This document shows positions 34,162-42,266 of a stretch of DNA of 47,751 nt, piece after piece. The position numbers were made by a program, and so were the translations under genes. Source of the stretch: an uncultured Spirochaetaceae bacterium (GTDB taxonomy: Bacteria; Spirochaetota; Spirochaetia; Treponematales; Treponemataceae); assembly GCA_902783245.1 (NCBI GenBank), contig CACZQF010000074.1, positions 1 to 47,751 on the forward strand, read 5' to 3'. Below the pieces are notes generated by a model. It saw only the letters and a program-made list of their open reading frames with translations, was not told where the DNA came from and made no database searches. Positions within the stretch are counted from its first letter, which is position 1, and each line of letters starts with the position of its first letter.

Positions 34162-34794
34162 ATGTATGAGATTGAACTGAAGGCACATGCCGCAGACCAT
34201 GCGGCGGTTTTGGAGCGGCTCAGGGAGCACTGCCGCTATCAGGGCAAAGTGCAGAAAGACGACACATATTACCACCTGCCAAAAGGTGACGGTCATATCA
34301 CCGCCCGTATCAGGCTGGAAACATCGGACGGCGGCACCACCTGCTGTCTGACGTACAAACGCAAGGAGCTGCGGTACGGCGCTGACGGTGCACAGGTGGC
34401 AGGTGATGCAGCCGGTGCAGCTGATACGGGAAAGGCATTTGCCTACGAAGTGAACGAAGAAAAAGAATGTACGCTTTCCGACCCGGACGCGCTGGAGACG
34501 CTGCTCACCGACAGCGGCTTTACCGTCTGCCGCAGAAAGCATAAGACCGTGTACGGCTTTACGGCCGATACCCCGTGCGGACAGGCGCATCTGGAGCTGT
34601 GCACCGTGCCGCCGCTCGGAGATTTCCTTGAAATAGAGATTATGTCACCTACAAACGATGCCCAGACCGTAGCCCGCATCCGCTCGGAGCTGGAGCGGCT
34701 GCTGACCCAGCAGGGCATTCCGCTCAGCGCCGTGGAGCCGCGCCAGTACAACGAAATGCTTCAGAAATACGCCGCGCAGACGGAGACACAGTAA
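34162..34794 (+). CDS. CYTH-domain protein (class IV cyclase / triphosphatase family)
   Basis: 210-residue CYTH protein. The signature ExExK is MYEIELKAH at the very start; DDTYYHLP, ARIRLET, TYKRKEL, KTVYGF and GDFLEIEIM follow the family order of tunnel strands. The family holds class IV adenylyl cyclases (CyaB) and inorganic triphosphatases; the two cannot be told apart here. If it were a cyclase it would be a second cAMP source in this window. The frame is open to 34087, but the ExExK motif always lies at the N-terminus, which fixes the start at 34162. About 25 residues (GADGAQVAGDAAGAADTG) are an Ala/Gly-rich insertion. Confidence 0.85.
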   Translation: MYEIELKAHAADHAAVLERLREHCRYQGKVQKDDTYYHLPKGDGHITARIRLETSDGGTTCCLTYKRKELRYGADGAQVAGDAAGAADTGKAFAYEVNEEKECTLSDPDALETLLTDSGFTVCRRKHKTVYGFTADTPCGQAHLELCTVPPLGDFLEIEIMSPTNDAQTVARIRSELERLLTQQGIPLSAVEPRQYNEMLQKYAAQTETQ

Positions 34795-34892
34795 GCGCAG
34801 ATGTATATAATAGAAAAACTTTCACGCCATATCTGCAGGGAAGCAAGTTCACCACGGCATACCGCCATTTGCAAAGTTATGAGGAGAGCACA

Positions 34893-35972
34893 ATGAATCA
34901 ATGCCCGAAATGCGGCGCACTGGTGCTGATCACTCAGGGCTTTGAGTGCCCTGAATGCGGCCAGTTTACCTGCGATTCCTGCTTTGACGAAGCTACGGGC
35001 ATGTGCACTGCCTGCGCTGCCGGCAGAACTGCCGCCAATGAAAAAGAGTATGTACAGGCGCAGCAGCTTGAGCGCGAGGTTAAAAGCACCGGCAATGACG
35101 AGGACAAGCTTACCCTGTACGAGGAGCAGCTGTACGCGCAGGCACTATCACTGTTCCACTATGCCATGTACCAGCATTTTGGCAAGCCGTCATTTCTTGA
35201 CCAGGCGCGCAGTATTGCCGACTCCTTCACCGCTGCGGACGATACGCTGACAAAAAGCTATCAGGAAAAGCTGCGCCTGCTGCTCGATGAAGCCGCCGGG
35301 CATTCCCGCCCCGCCCCTGATGCCGCATACTGCGCGGGCTCTCCGATCTACTGTACCGGCACATCGAATCCTTATATAAAGAGCTGCAGAATTCTTGCAG
35401 GCGGCTATGACGGCATTACGGTACAGGAAAACAGCTGCCAGAACGTTGAAGAATGCGAGATAGCTTTGAATGAGTGCAATATATACGGACACAAAAGAGC
35501 TCCGGGTATTATGGCCGGGGACAATGCAGATCCGCATATTACCGCATGCGATATTCATGACAATATTGAAGGAATATGGACAATCAACGGCAAAGGCAAG
35601 TATACTGACTGCAAAGTCCATGACAACGTACGCCACGGCATCCACATAAAAGACACGGCCACTCCCTATATTTCCGGCAGCATCTGCAACAGCAATAATT
35701 GGAGCGGAATTTCGATTGCGGGCGGCGCAAATGCAACGTTCCATCAGTGCACCGTACGTGACAACGGCAGGAATGACGGCGACAAGGGTAATCCACAGCC
35801 GGGCGTGATTGCGCTGGAAGCCGCAAAGCTTCACATGAGCTCATGTGAAATAAAAAACAATGCTTGGTACGGCATACAGCTGATGGATGAAGCATCATGC
35901 ACCCTTAGAAACATCGTTATCGTCCGGGCGGCGGTACGCCGCCGGGATTTTATAAGGAGCTACCATGTTTAA
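34893..35972 (+). CDS. Zn-knuckle / right-handed beta-helix protein
   Basis: 359-residue protein with two parts. The N-terminus has eight Cys in four CxxC pairs (C4/C7, C19/C22, C27/C30, C38/C41), a double zinc-binding module. About 45-135 are a helical linker, and about 145-345 are a right-handed parallel beta-helix of NosD-type repeats (AGGYDGITVQENS, DPHITACDIHDN, DNVRHGIHIKDTATPYISGS, NSNNWSGISIAGGANATFHQ). No signal peptide: cytosolic. Function unknown. The last 16 residues are encoded by a hairpin and the Shine-Dalgarno sequence of the next gene, so the natural stop may have been lost. Start: ATG with GAGGAGAG upstream. Confidence 0.8.
   Translation: MNQCPKCGALVLITQGFECPECGQFTCDSCFDEATGMCTACAAGRTAANEKEYVQAQQLEREVKSTGNDEDKLTLYEEQLYAQALSLFHYAMYQHFGKPSFLDQARSIADSFTAADDTLTKSYQEKLRLLLDEAAGHSRPAPDAAYCAGSPIYCTGTSNPYIKSCRILAGGYDGITVQENSCQNVEECEIALNECNIYGHKRAPGIMAGDNADPHITACDIHDNIEGIWTINGKGKYTDCKVHDNVRHGIHIKDTATPYISGSICNSNNWSGISIAGGANATFHQCTVRDNGRNDGDKGNPQPGVIALEAAKLHMSSCEIKNNAWYGIQLMDEASCTLRNIVIVRAAVRRRDFIRSYHV
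35927..35943 (+). other. Hairpin within the 3' end of the beta-helix gene
   Basis: GGCGGCG (35927-35933), loop GTA, CGCCGCC (35937-35943), followed by GGGATTTTAT. It resembles a weak terminator or an intercistronic stem that is now part of a coding frame. Confidence 0.6.
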
Positions 35973-36711
35973 CAGAGCAAAGTACAAAGCTGCGGCACGG
36001 GAGCAGCTCAGAAACAGATGGAAAACGCCCGTGCTTATGACGCTTGTAAGCGGCATCATCGTCTTTATACTGCAGCTGCCGAACAGCGTCATGCAGAAGC
36101 TGAATACGGCGCAGACAATCCATGACGTACAGACCTCCGGCAGTGCAGTGCTACACTACAGCGTACGTGTGGCGCAATCAAATCTGTTTTCCCTGCTGCA
36201 GCTGACCGGTGCCTGCATTTTCGGCATCATTCTGTTTGCAAACGTCACGGTGTATATGCGTATGGCAGGCTCATATACGCAGGTAACGTTCGATGACTTT
36301 ATAGCAGGATTTGCAAAATGGGTACGCGGCCTGCTGGCATACCTGTGGTTTGCACTGTGGGTGCTTATATGGATATGCGTGTTCTTTTTCCCCGGTATCG
36401 TCAAAGCCTATGCGTATTCACAGATGTTCTTTATTCTTGCAGAATACCCGGGTGTAAACGTACGGCAGGCCATGCGGATCAGCAAGATAATCACGAACGG
36501 CCACAAAGGCGACCTGTTCGTCATGGGGCTGAGCTTTTTCGGCTGGATGCTGCTCTGCGGACTCAGCTGCGGTATCGGCTACCTCTGGCTTATTCCTTAT
36601 ATGTCCATGTCGTATACAAACGCATATAAGGCCATGAAAGAAGAGGCGCTGCATTCAGGCAGGCTCAGCACACAGGATCTTTTTAGCCCTGACAGTGTTT
36701 TCGGCAGCTGA
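35965..36711 (+). CDS. DUF975 family membrane protein
   Basis: 248-residue integral membrane protein of the DUF975 family, function unknown. Typical features: basic N-terminus KYKAAAREQLRNRWKTPVLMTL, a FDDFIAGFAKWVRGLLAYLW segment, FFPGIVKAYAYSQMFFILAEYP, ISKIITNGHKGDLFVMGLSFFGWMLL (cited in part) and LWLIPYMSMSYTNAY. About five membrane helices. AAGGAG (35954-35959) serves the ATG; the start overlaps the beta-helix gene's end by 8 nt. The sppA gene follows after 45 nt. Confidence 0.85.
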   Translation: MFNRAKYKAAAREQLRNRWKTPVLMTLVSGIIVFILQLPNSVMQKLNTAQTIHDVQTSGSAVLHYSVRVAQSNLFSLLQLTGACIFGIILFANVTVYMRMAGSYTQVTFDDFIAGFAKWVRGLLAYLWFALWVLIWICVFFFPGIVKAYAYSQMFFILAEYPGVNVRQAMRISKIITNGHKGDLFVMGLSFFGWMLLCGLSCGIGYLWLIPYMSMSYTNAYKAMKEEALHSGRLSTQDLFSPDSVFGS

Positions 36712-36756
36712 TAATCAGCTGATACAACACCGGAACAAAACAACAGAGGTTTTAGT

Positions 36757-37899
36757 ATGGACGATTTTAACAAAGATACAGCTGACACCGGCAGCAGGCT
36801 GCCGGTACCTTCCAACGGCAGCCATAACAAATCTCCCAAAAAGGGACTCATCGTGCTGCTGTCGGTTATCGGCGCAGCATTGCTCACCAGCATTGTCTCT
36901 ATGATACTCATCTATAAAAGTGCGGGGGCGGCTCCGCAGCAGGCCGAACCGGTACCGCAGCAGACACGTCCCGATGCCATACCCGACAAACCGGCGGACA
37001 ATCCGTTCGACCAGTTCAAGGGCGGCACCTTTATCAAAAAGCTCGAAAAGAGACGTCCGTCCGGTGACTATATCGCCGTTCTGCATATCGTGGGCGTCAT
37101 ACAGGACAAAAACAAAACCTATAATCAGGCATGGCTGCTGAACACCATAGACGATCTTATGGACGACAGCCGTAACAAGGCCATCATGCTGTACATTAAT
37201 TCTCCGGGCGGCGGCGTGTACCAGGCGGACAACGTGTATCTTGAGCTTGAAGCATATAAAAAGACGGGACGCCCGGTCTACGCCTACATGGGGCCGCTCG
37301 TGGCCTCGGGCGGTTATTATATAGCCTGCGCCGCAGAGCATATCTGCGCAAACCGTAATACGCTCACCGGCTCCATCGGCGTTATAGCCGGACAGTCAAT
37401 GGACGCCACGGGGCTTATGGACAAGATCGGCATTAAATCAACAACCATCACCTCAGGCCGGAACAAAAACATGATGAATTTTAACGCTCCGTTCACCGAC
37501 GAGCAGAAAGCCATCATGCAGGCCATAGCGGACACCGCCTATGACCAGTTCACCGGCATTGTGGCTGATTCCCGCAAGATGCCCATAGATACCGTGACGG
37601 AGCTTGCGGACGGCCGTCTGTACACCGCACGGCAGGCTGAAAGCAACGGGCTCATAGATGAAATCTGTACCTGGGAACAGGCGATCGACTCGCTCATCAG
37701 CGACAAGAAGCTTGACGAGAACTGCAGCATAGAGCATTACCGGTATGAAGAAAAAACCTCGCTCTACGACTATATGACGGGCGCGGCTGCTGCGATCTCA
37801 GAGGTGTCTGCGGCGGTAAAAAACGGCACGGTGCTCCGCCTTATCACCGGGGCGTTCACACCGCAGCTTACCTACCCGGCCGCATACTATGAGCCGTAA
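36757..37899 (+). CDS. sppA: Signal peptide peptidase SppA
   Basis: Membrane-bound serine protease that degrades left-over signal peptides, 380 residues. A single membrane helix (about 29-50), a Pro/Gln-rich stretch, then the S49 domain: AVLHIVGVIQ, LYINSPGGGVYQAD, catalytic Ser in PLVASGGYYIACAA (about residue 186), TGSIGVIAGQ and the catalytic Lys region TSGRNKNMMNF (about 240). This is the short (single-domain) form of the enzyme. The C-terminal 40 residues are variable. Probably in one transcript with the DUF975 gene. Confidence 0.92.
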   Translation: MDDFNKDTADTGSRLPVPSNGSHNKSPKKGLIVLLSVIGAALLTSIVSMILIYKSAGAAPQQAEPVPQQTRPDAIPDKPADNPFDQFKGGTFIKKLEKRRPSGDYIAVLHIVGVIQDKNKTYNQAWLLNTIDDLMDDSRNKAIMLYINSPGGGVYQADNVYLELEAYKKTGRPVYAYMGPLVASGGYYIACAAEHICANRNTLTGSIGVIAGQSMDATGLMDKIGIKSTTITSGRNKNMMNFNAPFTDEQKAIMQAIADTAYDQFTGIVADSRKMPIDTVTELADGRLYTARQAESNGLIDEICTWEQAIDSLISDKKLDENCSIEHYRYEEKTSLYDYMTGAAAAISEVSAAVKNGTVLRLITGAFTPQLTYPAAYYEP

Positions 37900-37963
37900 C
37901 CAGATACAGCATGTCAATACTTTGTAAACTAATGTAACCGAATATCAGCAAAATAAAAAAAAC

Positions 37964-37992
37964 TTGCATTGCACCAAACTGCGTAGTATACT
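37964..37992 (+). promoter_or_regulatory. Promoter of the TRAP operon
   Basis: TTGCAT (37964-37969), 17-bp spacer, TATACT (37987-37992). Predicted start near 37999, giving a leader of about 155 nt before dctP at 38154. Confidence 0.75.
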
Positions 37993-38022
37993 TTCTAACT
38001 AGGATGTATTATACCGCGAAAA

Positions 38023-38097
38023 TGTTTTTAAGCAGGTCGCGGGCACAAAACTGCCCGCGTTCCGCGTTTAAAAACAAGGCACCATTCCACCGGAATG
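38023..38097 (+). promoter_or_regulatory. Structured 5' leader of dctP
   Basis: Two-storey stem: outer arms TGTTTTTAA (38023-38031) and TTAAAAACA (38068-38076), an internal loop, then a perfect inner stem CGCGGGCA (38038-38045) / TGCCCGCG (38052-38059) with loop CAAAAC. A second small hairpin CATTCC-ACC-GGAATG follows at 38083-38097. The leader is untranslated and ends with an AGGAGGA Shine-Dalgarno. It could be a regulatory RNA or a stabiliser; no known riboswitch class is recognised. Confidence 0.6.
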
Positions 38098-38153
38098 ACC
38101 ATAATACAACCCAATTTTACATCATGTAAGTTCATACAGGAGGAATTTATTAC

Positions 38154-39215
38154 ATGAAAAAGAGCATCTCAAAAATTTTAGGAACGGCGGCAGTTCTTAC
38201 GGCAGCAGCAGTCATGCTTGCCGGATGCGCTAAAAAAGAGGCTGCACAGGGCGGCGCAGAGGCAGCTGCACCGAAAAAGGTAGAAAAGAAAGTCATCAAA
38301 GTGACCACCAAGTTCGTCGACAACGAGCAGACTGCAAAGTCTCTGGTTAAATTCGTGGAAGGCGTCAATTCACGCTCAAACGGTTCACTTGACCTGCAGC
38401 TCTTCACCGGCGGTACCTTCCCCTACGGCAAGGACGGTATGGAGCTTATTGTAAACGGCGGCGACGTCATTCAGTGCGACGGCATCAACTTTATCGCCGA
38501 CTACGTACCTGACTATGATGCAGTTACCGGTCCTTTCCTGTACCGTTCATTCGACGAGTACATGGCTATGACCAAAACCAAGCTTATACAGGATCTGAAC
38601 GAGCAGGCACTGCAGAAGGGTATCCGCGTCATGTCTCTTGACTGGGTATTCGGTTTCCGCAGCATGATGACCAACAAAGTGATCAAAACTCCCGCTGACA
38701 TGAAGGGTCTTAAGATCCGCGTTCCCACCAGCGCAGTATACACCTACACTCTGGAAGCCATGGGTGCAAGCCCCATCGGTATGCCGTATCCTGACACCTA
38801 CTCAGCAATTCAGCAGGGCGTTATTGACGGTGTAGAAGGTTCAATCCTCACCTACTGGGGAACCAAGCAGTATGAGAACGTACACAAATATTCTCTGACC
38901 CGTCACATTCTGGGCGTTTCAGCAGTCTGTATCTCAGAAAAATGCTGGCAGAGCCTGACTTCAGAGCAGCAGCAGATTATCACCGAAGAGCTTGCAAAAG
39001 CTACCAAGGACAATCTGGACGAGACAAACAAGCTTGAGTCAGAATATGCAGATGACCTGCAGAAGAACCTCGGCGTAGAGTTCAACGAAGTTGACGCCGA
39101 TGCCTTCGAAAAGGCCGCTGCCGTCGTCTACACCAAGTTCCCCAAGTGGACGCCCGGTATCTACGACAAAATCCAGGCAGAGCTTGCTACTATCAGAGCT
39201 AATCTGAAGAAATAA
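38154..39215 (+). CDS. dctP: TRAP transporter solute-binding lipoprotein DctP
   Basis: Substrate-binding subunit of a TRAP importer (sodium- or proton-driven), 353 residues. Lipobox LAGC with Cys25 means it is lipid-anchored, followed by a charged linker (KKEAAQGGAEAAAPKK). The DctP fold is clear: GSLDLQLFTGGTFPYGKDG, GLKIRVPTSAVYTYTLEAMG (with the binding Arg in KIRVP), GMPYPDTYSAIQQGVIDGVEG (all cited in part). The ligand is probably a carboxylate but is not defined. Strong Shine-Dalgarno (AGGAGGA). First gene of dctPQM. Confidence 0.93.
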   Translation: MKKSISKILGTAAVLTAAAVMLAGCAKKEAAQGGAEAAAPKKVEKKVIKVTTKFVDNEQTAKSLVKFVEGVNSRSNGSLDLQLFTGGTFPYGKDGMELIVNGGDVIQCDGINFIADYVPDYDAVTGPFLYRSFDEYMAMTKTKLIQDLNEQALQKGIRVMSLDWVFGFRSMMTNKVIKTPADMKGLKIRVPTSAVYTYTLEAMGASPIGMPYPDTYSAIQQGVIDGVEGSILTYWGTKQYENVHKYSLTRHILGVSAVCISEKCWQSLTSEQQQIITEELAKATKDNLDETNKLESEYADDLQKNLGVEFNEVDADAFEKAAAVVYTKFPKWTPGIYDKIQAELATIRANLKK

Positions 39216-39236
39216 GCATCACCGGTCCCGTAAAAC

Positions 39237-39272
39237 AGAGAACCGTCCGGTATTCCCGGACGGTTCTCTTTG
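39237..39272 (+). terminator. Intercistronic terminator-like hairpin between dctP and dctQ
   Basis: Perfect 14-bp stem AGAGAACCGTCCGG (39237-39250), loop TATTC, CCGGACGGTTCTCT (39256-39269), followed only by TT and GCC. A partial terminator here would give more dctP than dctQM, as is common for binding proteins. Confidence 0.75.
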
Positions 39273-39295
39273 CCTTAAACGAGGAGAGTTAAACT

Positions 39296-39808
39296 TTGAG
39301 ATTTGATAAAAAAGATTTAAAAGACAATTTCGAGCTGTACATCGGCGGTATTTTCATCACCATTACCGTCTGTATCGTTATAATGAATGTCTTTACGCGG
39401 TATGTGCTTAAGTTCACCTACTCATGGTCAGAAGAAGTATCAGTCGGATGCTTTGTATGGAGCATCTTCATGGGAGCCGCCGGCGCATTCAGAAAAAAGA
39501 TGCTCATGGGCGTTGATTTTCTTTTACAGATAACCTGGGGCAAAGGCCGTGCCTTTATAGAGCTGCTGAGCAACCTGCTTGTGTTTGCATGCTCAGTCAC
39601 TATGTGTATTCTGTCCGCCGTCTATATGTCAAAAGCTTCCAAGCTGACGGACGCGCTCCGCATTCCCTACAAGTTCATTTACGTATCAGTAGTTCTTGCG
39701 TTCATCATGATTTCTATTTATGCGCTGATCAATTTCGGGCTTAATATTAAAAAGATTCTTACACGGAAAAATAAGGCTGTAAAAACAGCTCCGGAGGTGA
39801 AGCAATGA
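39296..39808 (+). CDS. dctQ: TRAP transporter small permease DctQ
   Basis: Small membrane subunit of the TRAP importer, 170 residues with four predicted helices (about 15-35, 48-65, 85-108, 125-148). VFTRYVLKFTYSWSEEVSVGCFVW matches the DctQ core (cited in part). Starts with TTG at 39296, nine nt after GAGGAG (39281-39286); no ATG is available near the family start. Overlaps dctM in ATGA. Confidence 0.88.
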   Translation: MRFDKKDLKDNFELYIGGIFITITVCIVIMNVFTRYVLKFTYSWSEEVSVGCFVWSIFMGAAGAFRKKMLMGVDFLLQITWGKGRAFIELLSNLLVFACSVTMCILSAVYMSKASKLTDALRIPYKFIYVSVVLAFIMISIYALINFGLNIKKILTRKNKAVKTAPEVKQ

Positions 39809-41127
39809 TTTTTACCCATCCAATGTTCCCCATTGCGATCCTGTTCATTCTGTTCTTTCTGAATGTGCCGATCGCACTGTCGCTTATCGGAGCGTCACTG
39901 TACTATTTTATTTTCATCAACACCAGCATCCCCACGAACATGGTGGTGCAGCAGTTCGTAACTGCGGTTGAATCATTCCCGTATCTGGCAGTTCCCTTCT
40001 TCATTATGCTGGGATCCGTCATGAACTACTCAGGCTTGAGCACGCGGCTTATGGACGTGGCAGAAGTGCTTGCCGGACACCTTAAAGGCGGTCTTGCACA
40101 GGTAAACTGTCTGCTCAGCGCCCTTATGGGCGGTATCTCAGGTTCTGCCAACGCCGATGCGGCCATGGAATCAAAGATCCTTATTCCCGCCATGCTTGAA
40201 AAAGGCATGCCGCTTGATTTTGCCTCAGCGGTTACGGCTGCATCATCATCGGTCAGCCCCGTTATTCCGCCGGGAAACAACCTGATCATCTACGCGCTTA
40301 TTGCAAACGTAACGGTAGGCGATATGTTCCTTGCAGGCTATACGCCGGGTATCCTTATGACGCTTTCGCTCATGGTAACTGTGTATATCATTGCCTGCCG
40401 CAAGCATTATGATCCCTCCCGTGACCATATGGCCACCCCGAAGGAAATCGGCCTTCAGATATTCAGATCCATCTGGGCACTGTGTATCCCGTTCGTCATC
40501 ATCCTCGGCATGCGCATGGGCGTGTGTACGCCTACGGAAGCAGGCGGCGTAGCAGTTCTGTTCGCGCTTGTAATCGGCATACTCGCCTACAAGCAGCTTA
40601 AGCCGCACCACATTCCGCTCATCATCAAAGAGACCGTACAGAGCACGGGTTCTGTCATGCTTATCATCGCAGCCGCAAAAGTATTCGGCTACTACATGAC
40701 CATGGAGCGTATTCCCCAGATGATCACCGCAGGTCTTTTGAACATGACGCAGAACAAGTTCGTACTGCTCATGGTCATCAACTTGATGCTGCTCTTTATC
40801 GGCATGTTCATTGAAGGCGGCGCCGCGCTGGTTATTCTGGCTCCGCTGCTCGTTCCTGCCGTCATGTCTCGCGGCGTTGACCCGCTGCACTTCGGTGTTA
40901 TCCTCATCGTCAACATCATGATCGGTGGTCTTACACCGCCGTTCGGTTCGATGATGTTCACCGTCTGTTCTATAGTCAACTGTAAGTTCCAGGATTTTGT
41001 AAAGCAAGTCTGGCCGTTCATCATCGCCCTGCTTGTAGTTCTGTTCCTGGTCACCTACTCAGAGAACATCGCTCTGGCAATTCCGAAGCTGTTCGGCTAC
41101 GTACCGATTCACACCGGTCTGCGGTAG
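39805..41127 (+). CDS. dctM: TRAP transporter large permease DctM
   Basis: Large membrane subunit that translocates the substrate, 440 residues with about 12 helices. Conserved blocks: FPYLAVPFFIMLGSVMNYSG, LMGGISGSANADAAMESKIL, SSSVSPVIPPGNNLIIYAL, VCTPTEAGGVAVLFALVIG and NIMIGGLTPPFGSMMF. Start ATG overlaps the dctQ stop by 4 nt, with GGAGGTGA in front. Ends before a strong bidirectional terminator. Confidence 0.94.
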   Translation: MIFTHPMFPIAILFILFFLNVPIALSLIGASLYYFIFINTSIPTNMVVQQFVTAVESFPYLAVPFFIMLGSVMNYSGLSTRLMDVAEVLAGHLKGGLAQVNCLLSALMGGISGSANADAAMESKILIPAMLEKGMPLDFASAVTAASSSVSPVIPPGNNLIIYALIANVTVGDMFLAGYTPGILMTLSLMVTVYIIACRKHYDPSRDHMATPKEIGLQIFRSIWALCIPFVIILGMRMGVCTPTEAGGVAVLFALVIGILAYKQLKPHHIPLIIKETVQSTGSVMLIIAAAKVFGYYMTMERIPQMITAGLLNMTQNKFVLLMVINLMLLFIGMFIEGGAALVILAPLLVPAVMSRGVDPLHFGVILIVNIMIGGLTPPFGSMMFTVCSIVNCKFQDFVKQVWPFIIALLVVLFLVTYSENIALAIPKLFGYVPIHTGLR

Positions 41128-41198
41128 CTGACACCGCTCGTGCGGAAAAATAAAACGCCCCCGGTACGGCACTTTTACGGTGTATGTACCAGAGGCAC

Positions 41199-41234
41199 AA
41201 AAAAAATGCCGCAGCTCTCTGCGGCATTTTTTTT
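41199..41234. terminator. Bidirectional terminator (dctPQM and HAD gene)
   Basis: A-run, TGCCGCAG (41207-41214), loop CTCT, CTGCGGCA (41219-41226) and an eight-T run. It serves the plus-strand TRAP operon and the convergent minus-strand gene. Confidence 0.95.
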
Positions 41235-41243
41235 GCCGGCAGG

Positions 41244-42077
41244 CTATTTCAAGTATGAGCCGATTTCTTTCAGGTCGGCAAAAATTGCGTCAGCACGAAC
41301 TTCGGACTCGCGCACCGTGTTCATGTCAGCTTCGCCGGAAAGGACAAGCAGACCGTGCGCACCGTTTTTCACGCCGGTGGCAACATCGGTATACAGACGG
41401 TCGCCTACAAAGGCAATCTCATCGCGCTTCCAGCCCGTGCGGTGCACCACCATGTCAACGGTCTCACGGTTCGGCTTACCGAGCACCTTGGGACGTCTGC
41501 CGCCTGCTGAAGCCGCGAACATATCAAGGAATGAACCGACGTCCGGAATAAAGCCGCCCTGTACCGGGCAGTTATAGTCCGGATGCGTGGCCAGATAAAT
41601 CTTGCCTTCACGGATATAATCAGCAGCACGCGTAATTTTCTCATAATTCAGAGTGGTATCAAAGCCAATAACCACAATATCAGCGCCGTCCTGCACAAGC
41701 TCTATGCCGGCCGCCTTAAAATCATTGATAAGCAGTTCGGTGCCCACCAGATACACCTTTTTACCCGGATAATTAGTCTTAAGATATTCTATGGTCACAT
41801 CGCCGCTTGTCATAATCTGGCTGCGGTCTATGATACAGTCCATTTTTTTCAGCTTTTCGATATACTTTTCGCCGTTCTTTGACGAGTTATTAGTAAAGAA
41901 GATAAAATCCCGGCCCGTTTCTTTTACGCGCCGCAGGAATTCCAGACTGCCGGGCAGTATGCTGTCGCTCAAATAAAACGTGCCGTCCATATCAAGCACA
42001 AAATGGCGGCATCCGGCAATCAGACCGGGTATATCAATATCCTTGTTCCACTCATCAACTTCTTTTCTATCAAACAT
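41244..42077 (-). CDS. HAD-IIA (NagD-like) phosphatase
   Basis: 277-residue HAD-superfamily hydrolase of the NagD/PGP group. Motif I FVLDMDGTFYLSD (about 27-39), motif II FIFFTNNSSKNG, a C2-type cap (VYLVGTELLINDFKAAGIEL), the GKPNRETVD Lys and motif III/IV FVGDRLYTDVATGVKNG. All catalytic residues are present. Substrate unknown (sugar phosphate or phosphoglycolate-type). The N-terminal 15 residues (MFDRKEVDEWNKDIDI) are extra. AGGAGA precedes the ATG. Monocistronic. Confidence 0.9.
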   Translation of the reverse strand: MFDRKEVDEWNKDIDIPGLIAGCRHFVLDMDGTFYLSDSILPGSLEFLRRVKETGRDFIFFTNNSSKNGEKYIEKLKKMDCIIDRSQIMTSGDVTIEYLKTNYPGKKVYLVGTELLINDFKAAGIELVQDGADIVVIGFDTTLNYEKITRAADYIREGKIYLATHPDYNCPVQGGFIPDVGSFLDMFAASAGGRRPKVLGKPNRETVDMVVHRTGWKRDEIAFVGDRLYTDVATGVKNGAHGLLVLSGEADMNTVRESEVRADAIFADLKEIGSYLK

Positions 42078-42187
42078 ACGTTCTCCTGATATTGTCTAAA
42101 AAATCTGCGCCGGAAGCATTAACCGGATACGACAGATATATGAATAAATAATCATATTTTTTATGCAGCCTGTCAACAGAATCAGCT

Positions 42188-42263
42188 GACTGCGCAGTCT
42201 CTTAAAAGGTGACTCAGCTGTGCACCAAAGGTGACTCACCTTTTCACCGCAGCCGACTCACCT
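42188..42263. repeat. Palindrome cluster behind recX
   Basis: GACTGCGCAGTC (42188-42199, perfect palindrome); AAAGGTGACTCA twice (42205-42216 and 42227-42238, 22-bp period); the second copy extends to the palindrome AAAGGTGA-C-TCACCTTT (42227-42243); GACTCACCT again at 42255-42263. Read on the minus strand the AAAGGTGA stem followed by TTTT at about 42207-42204 may end the rplM-rpsI-recX transcript. Confidence 0.75.
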
Positions 42264-42266
42264 CCG

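Noticed and set aside
34024-34590. Upstream extension of the dus frame (about 190 codons)
   Set aside because: It runs antisense to the CYTH gene, has no Dus motif, and the conserved Dus N-terminus begins at the ATG at 34023 right behind a -10 box.
40246-41007. 253-codon minus-strand frame opposite dctM
   Set aside because: His/Arg/Asp-rich shadow of a clear membrane-protein gene; no start signal.
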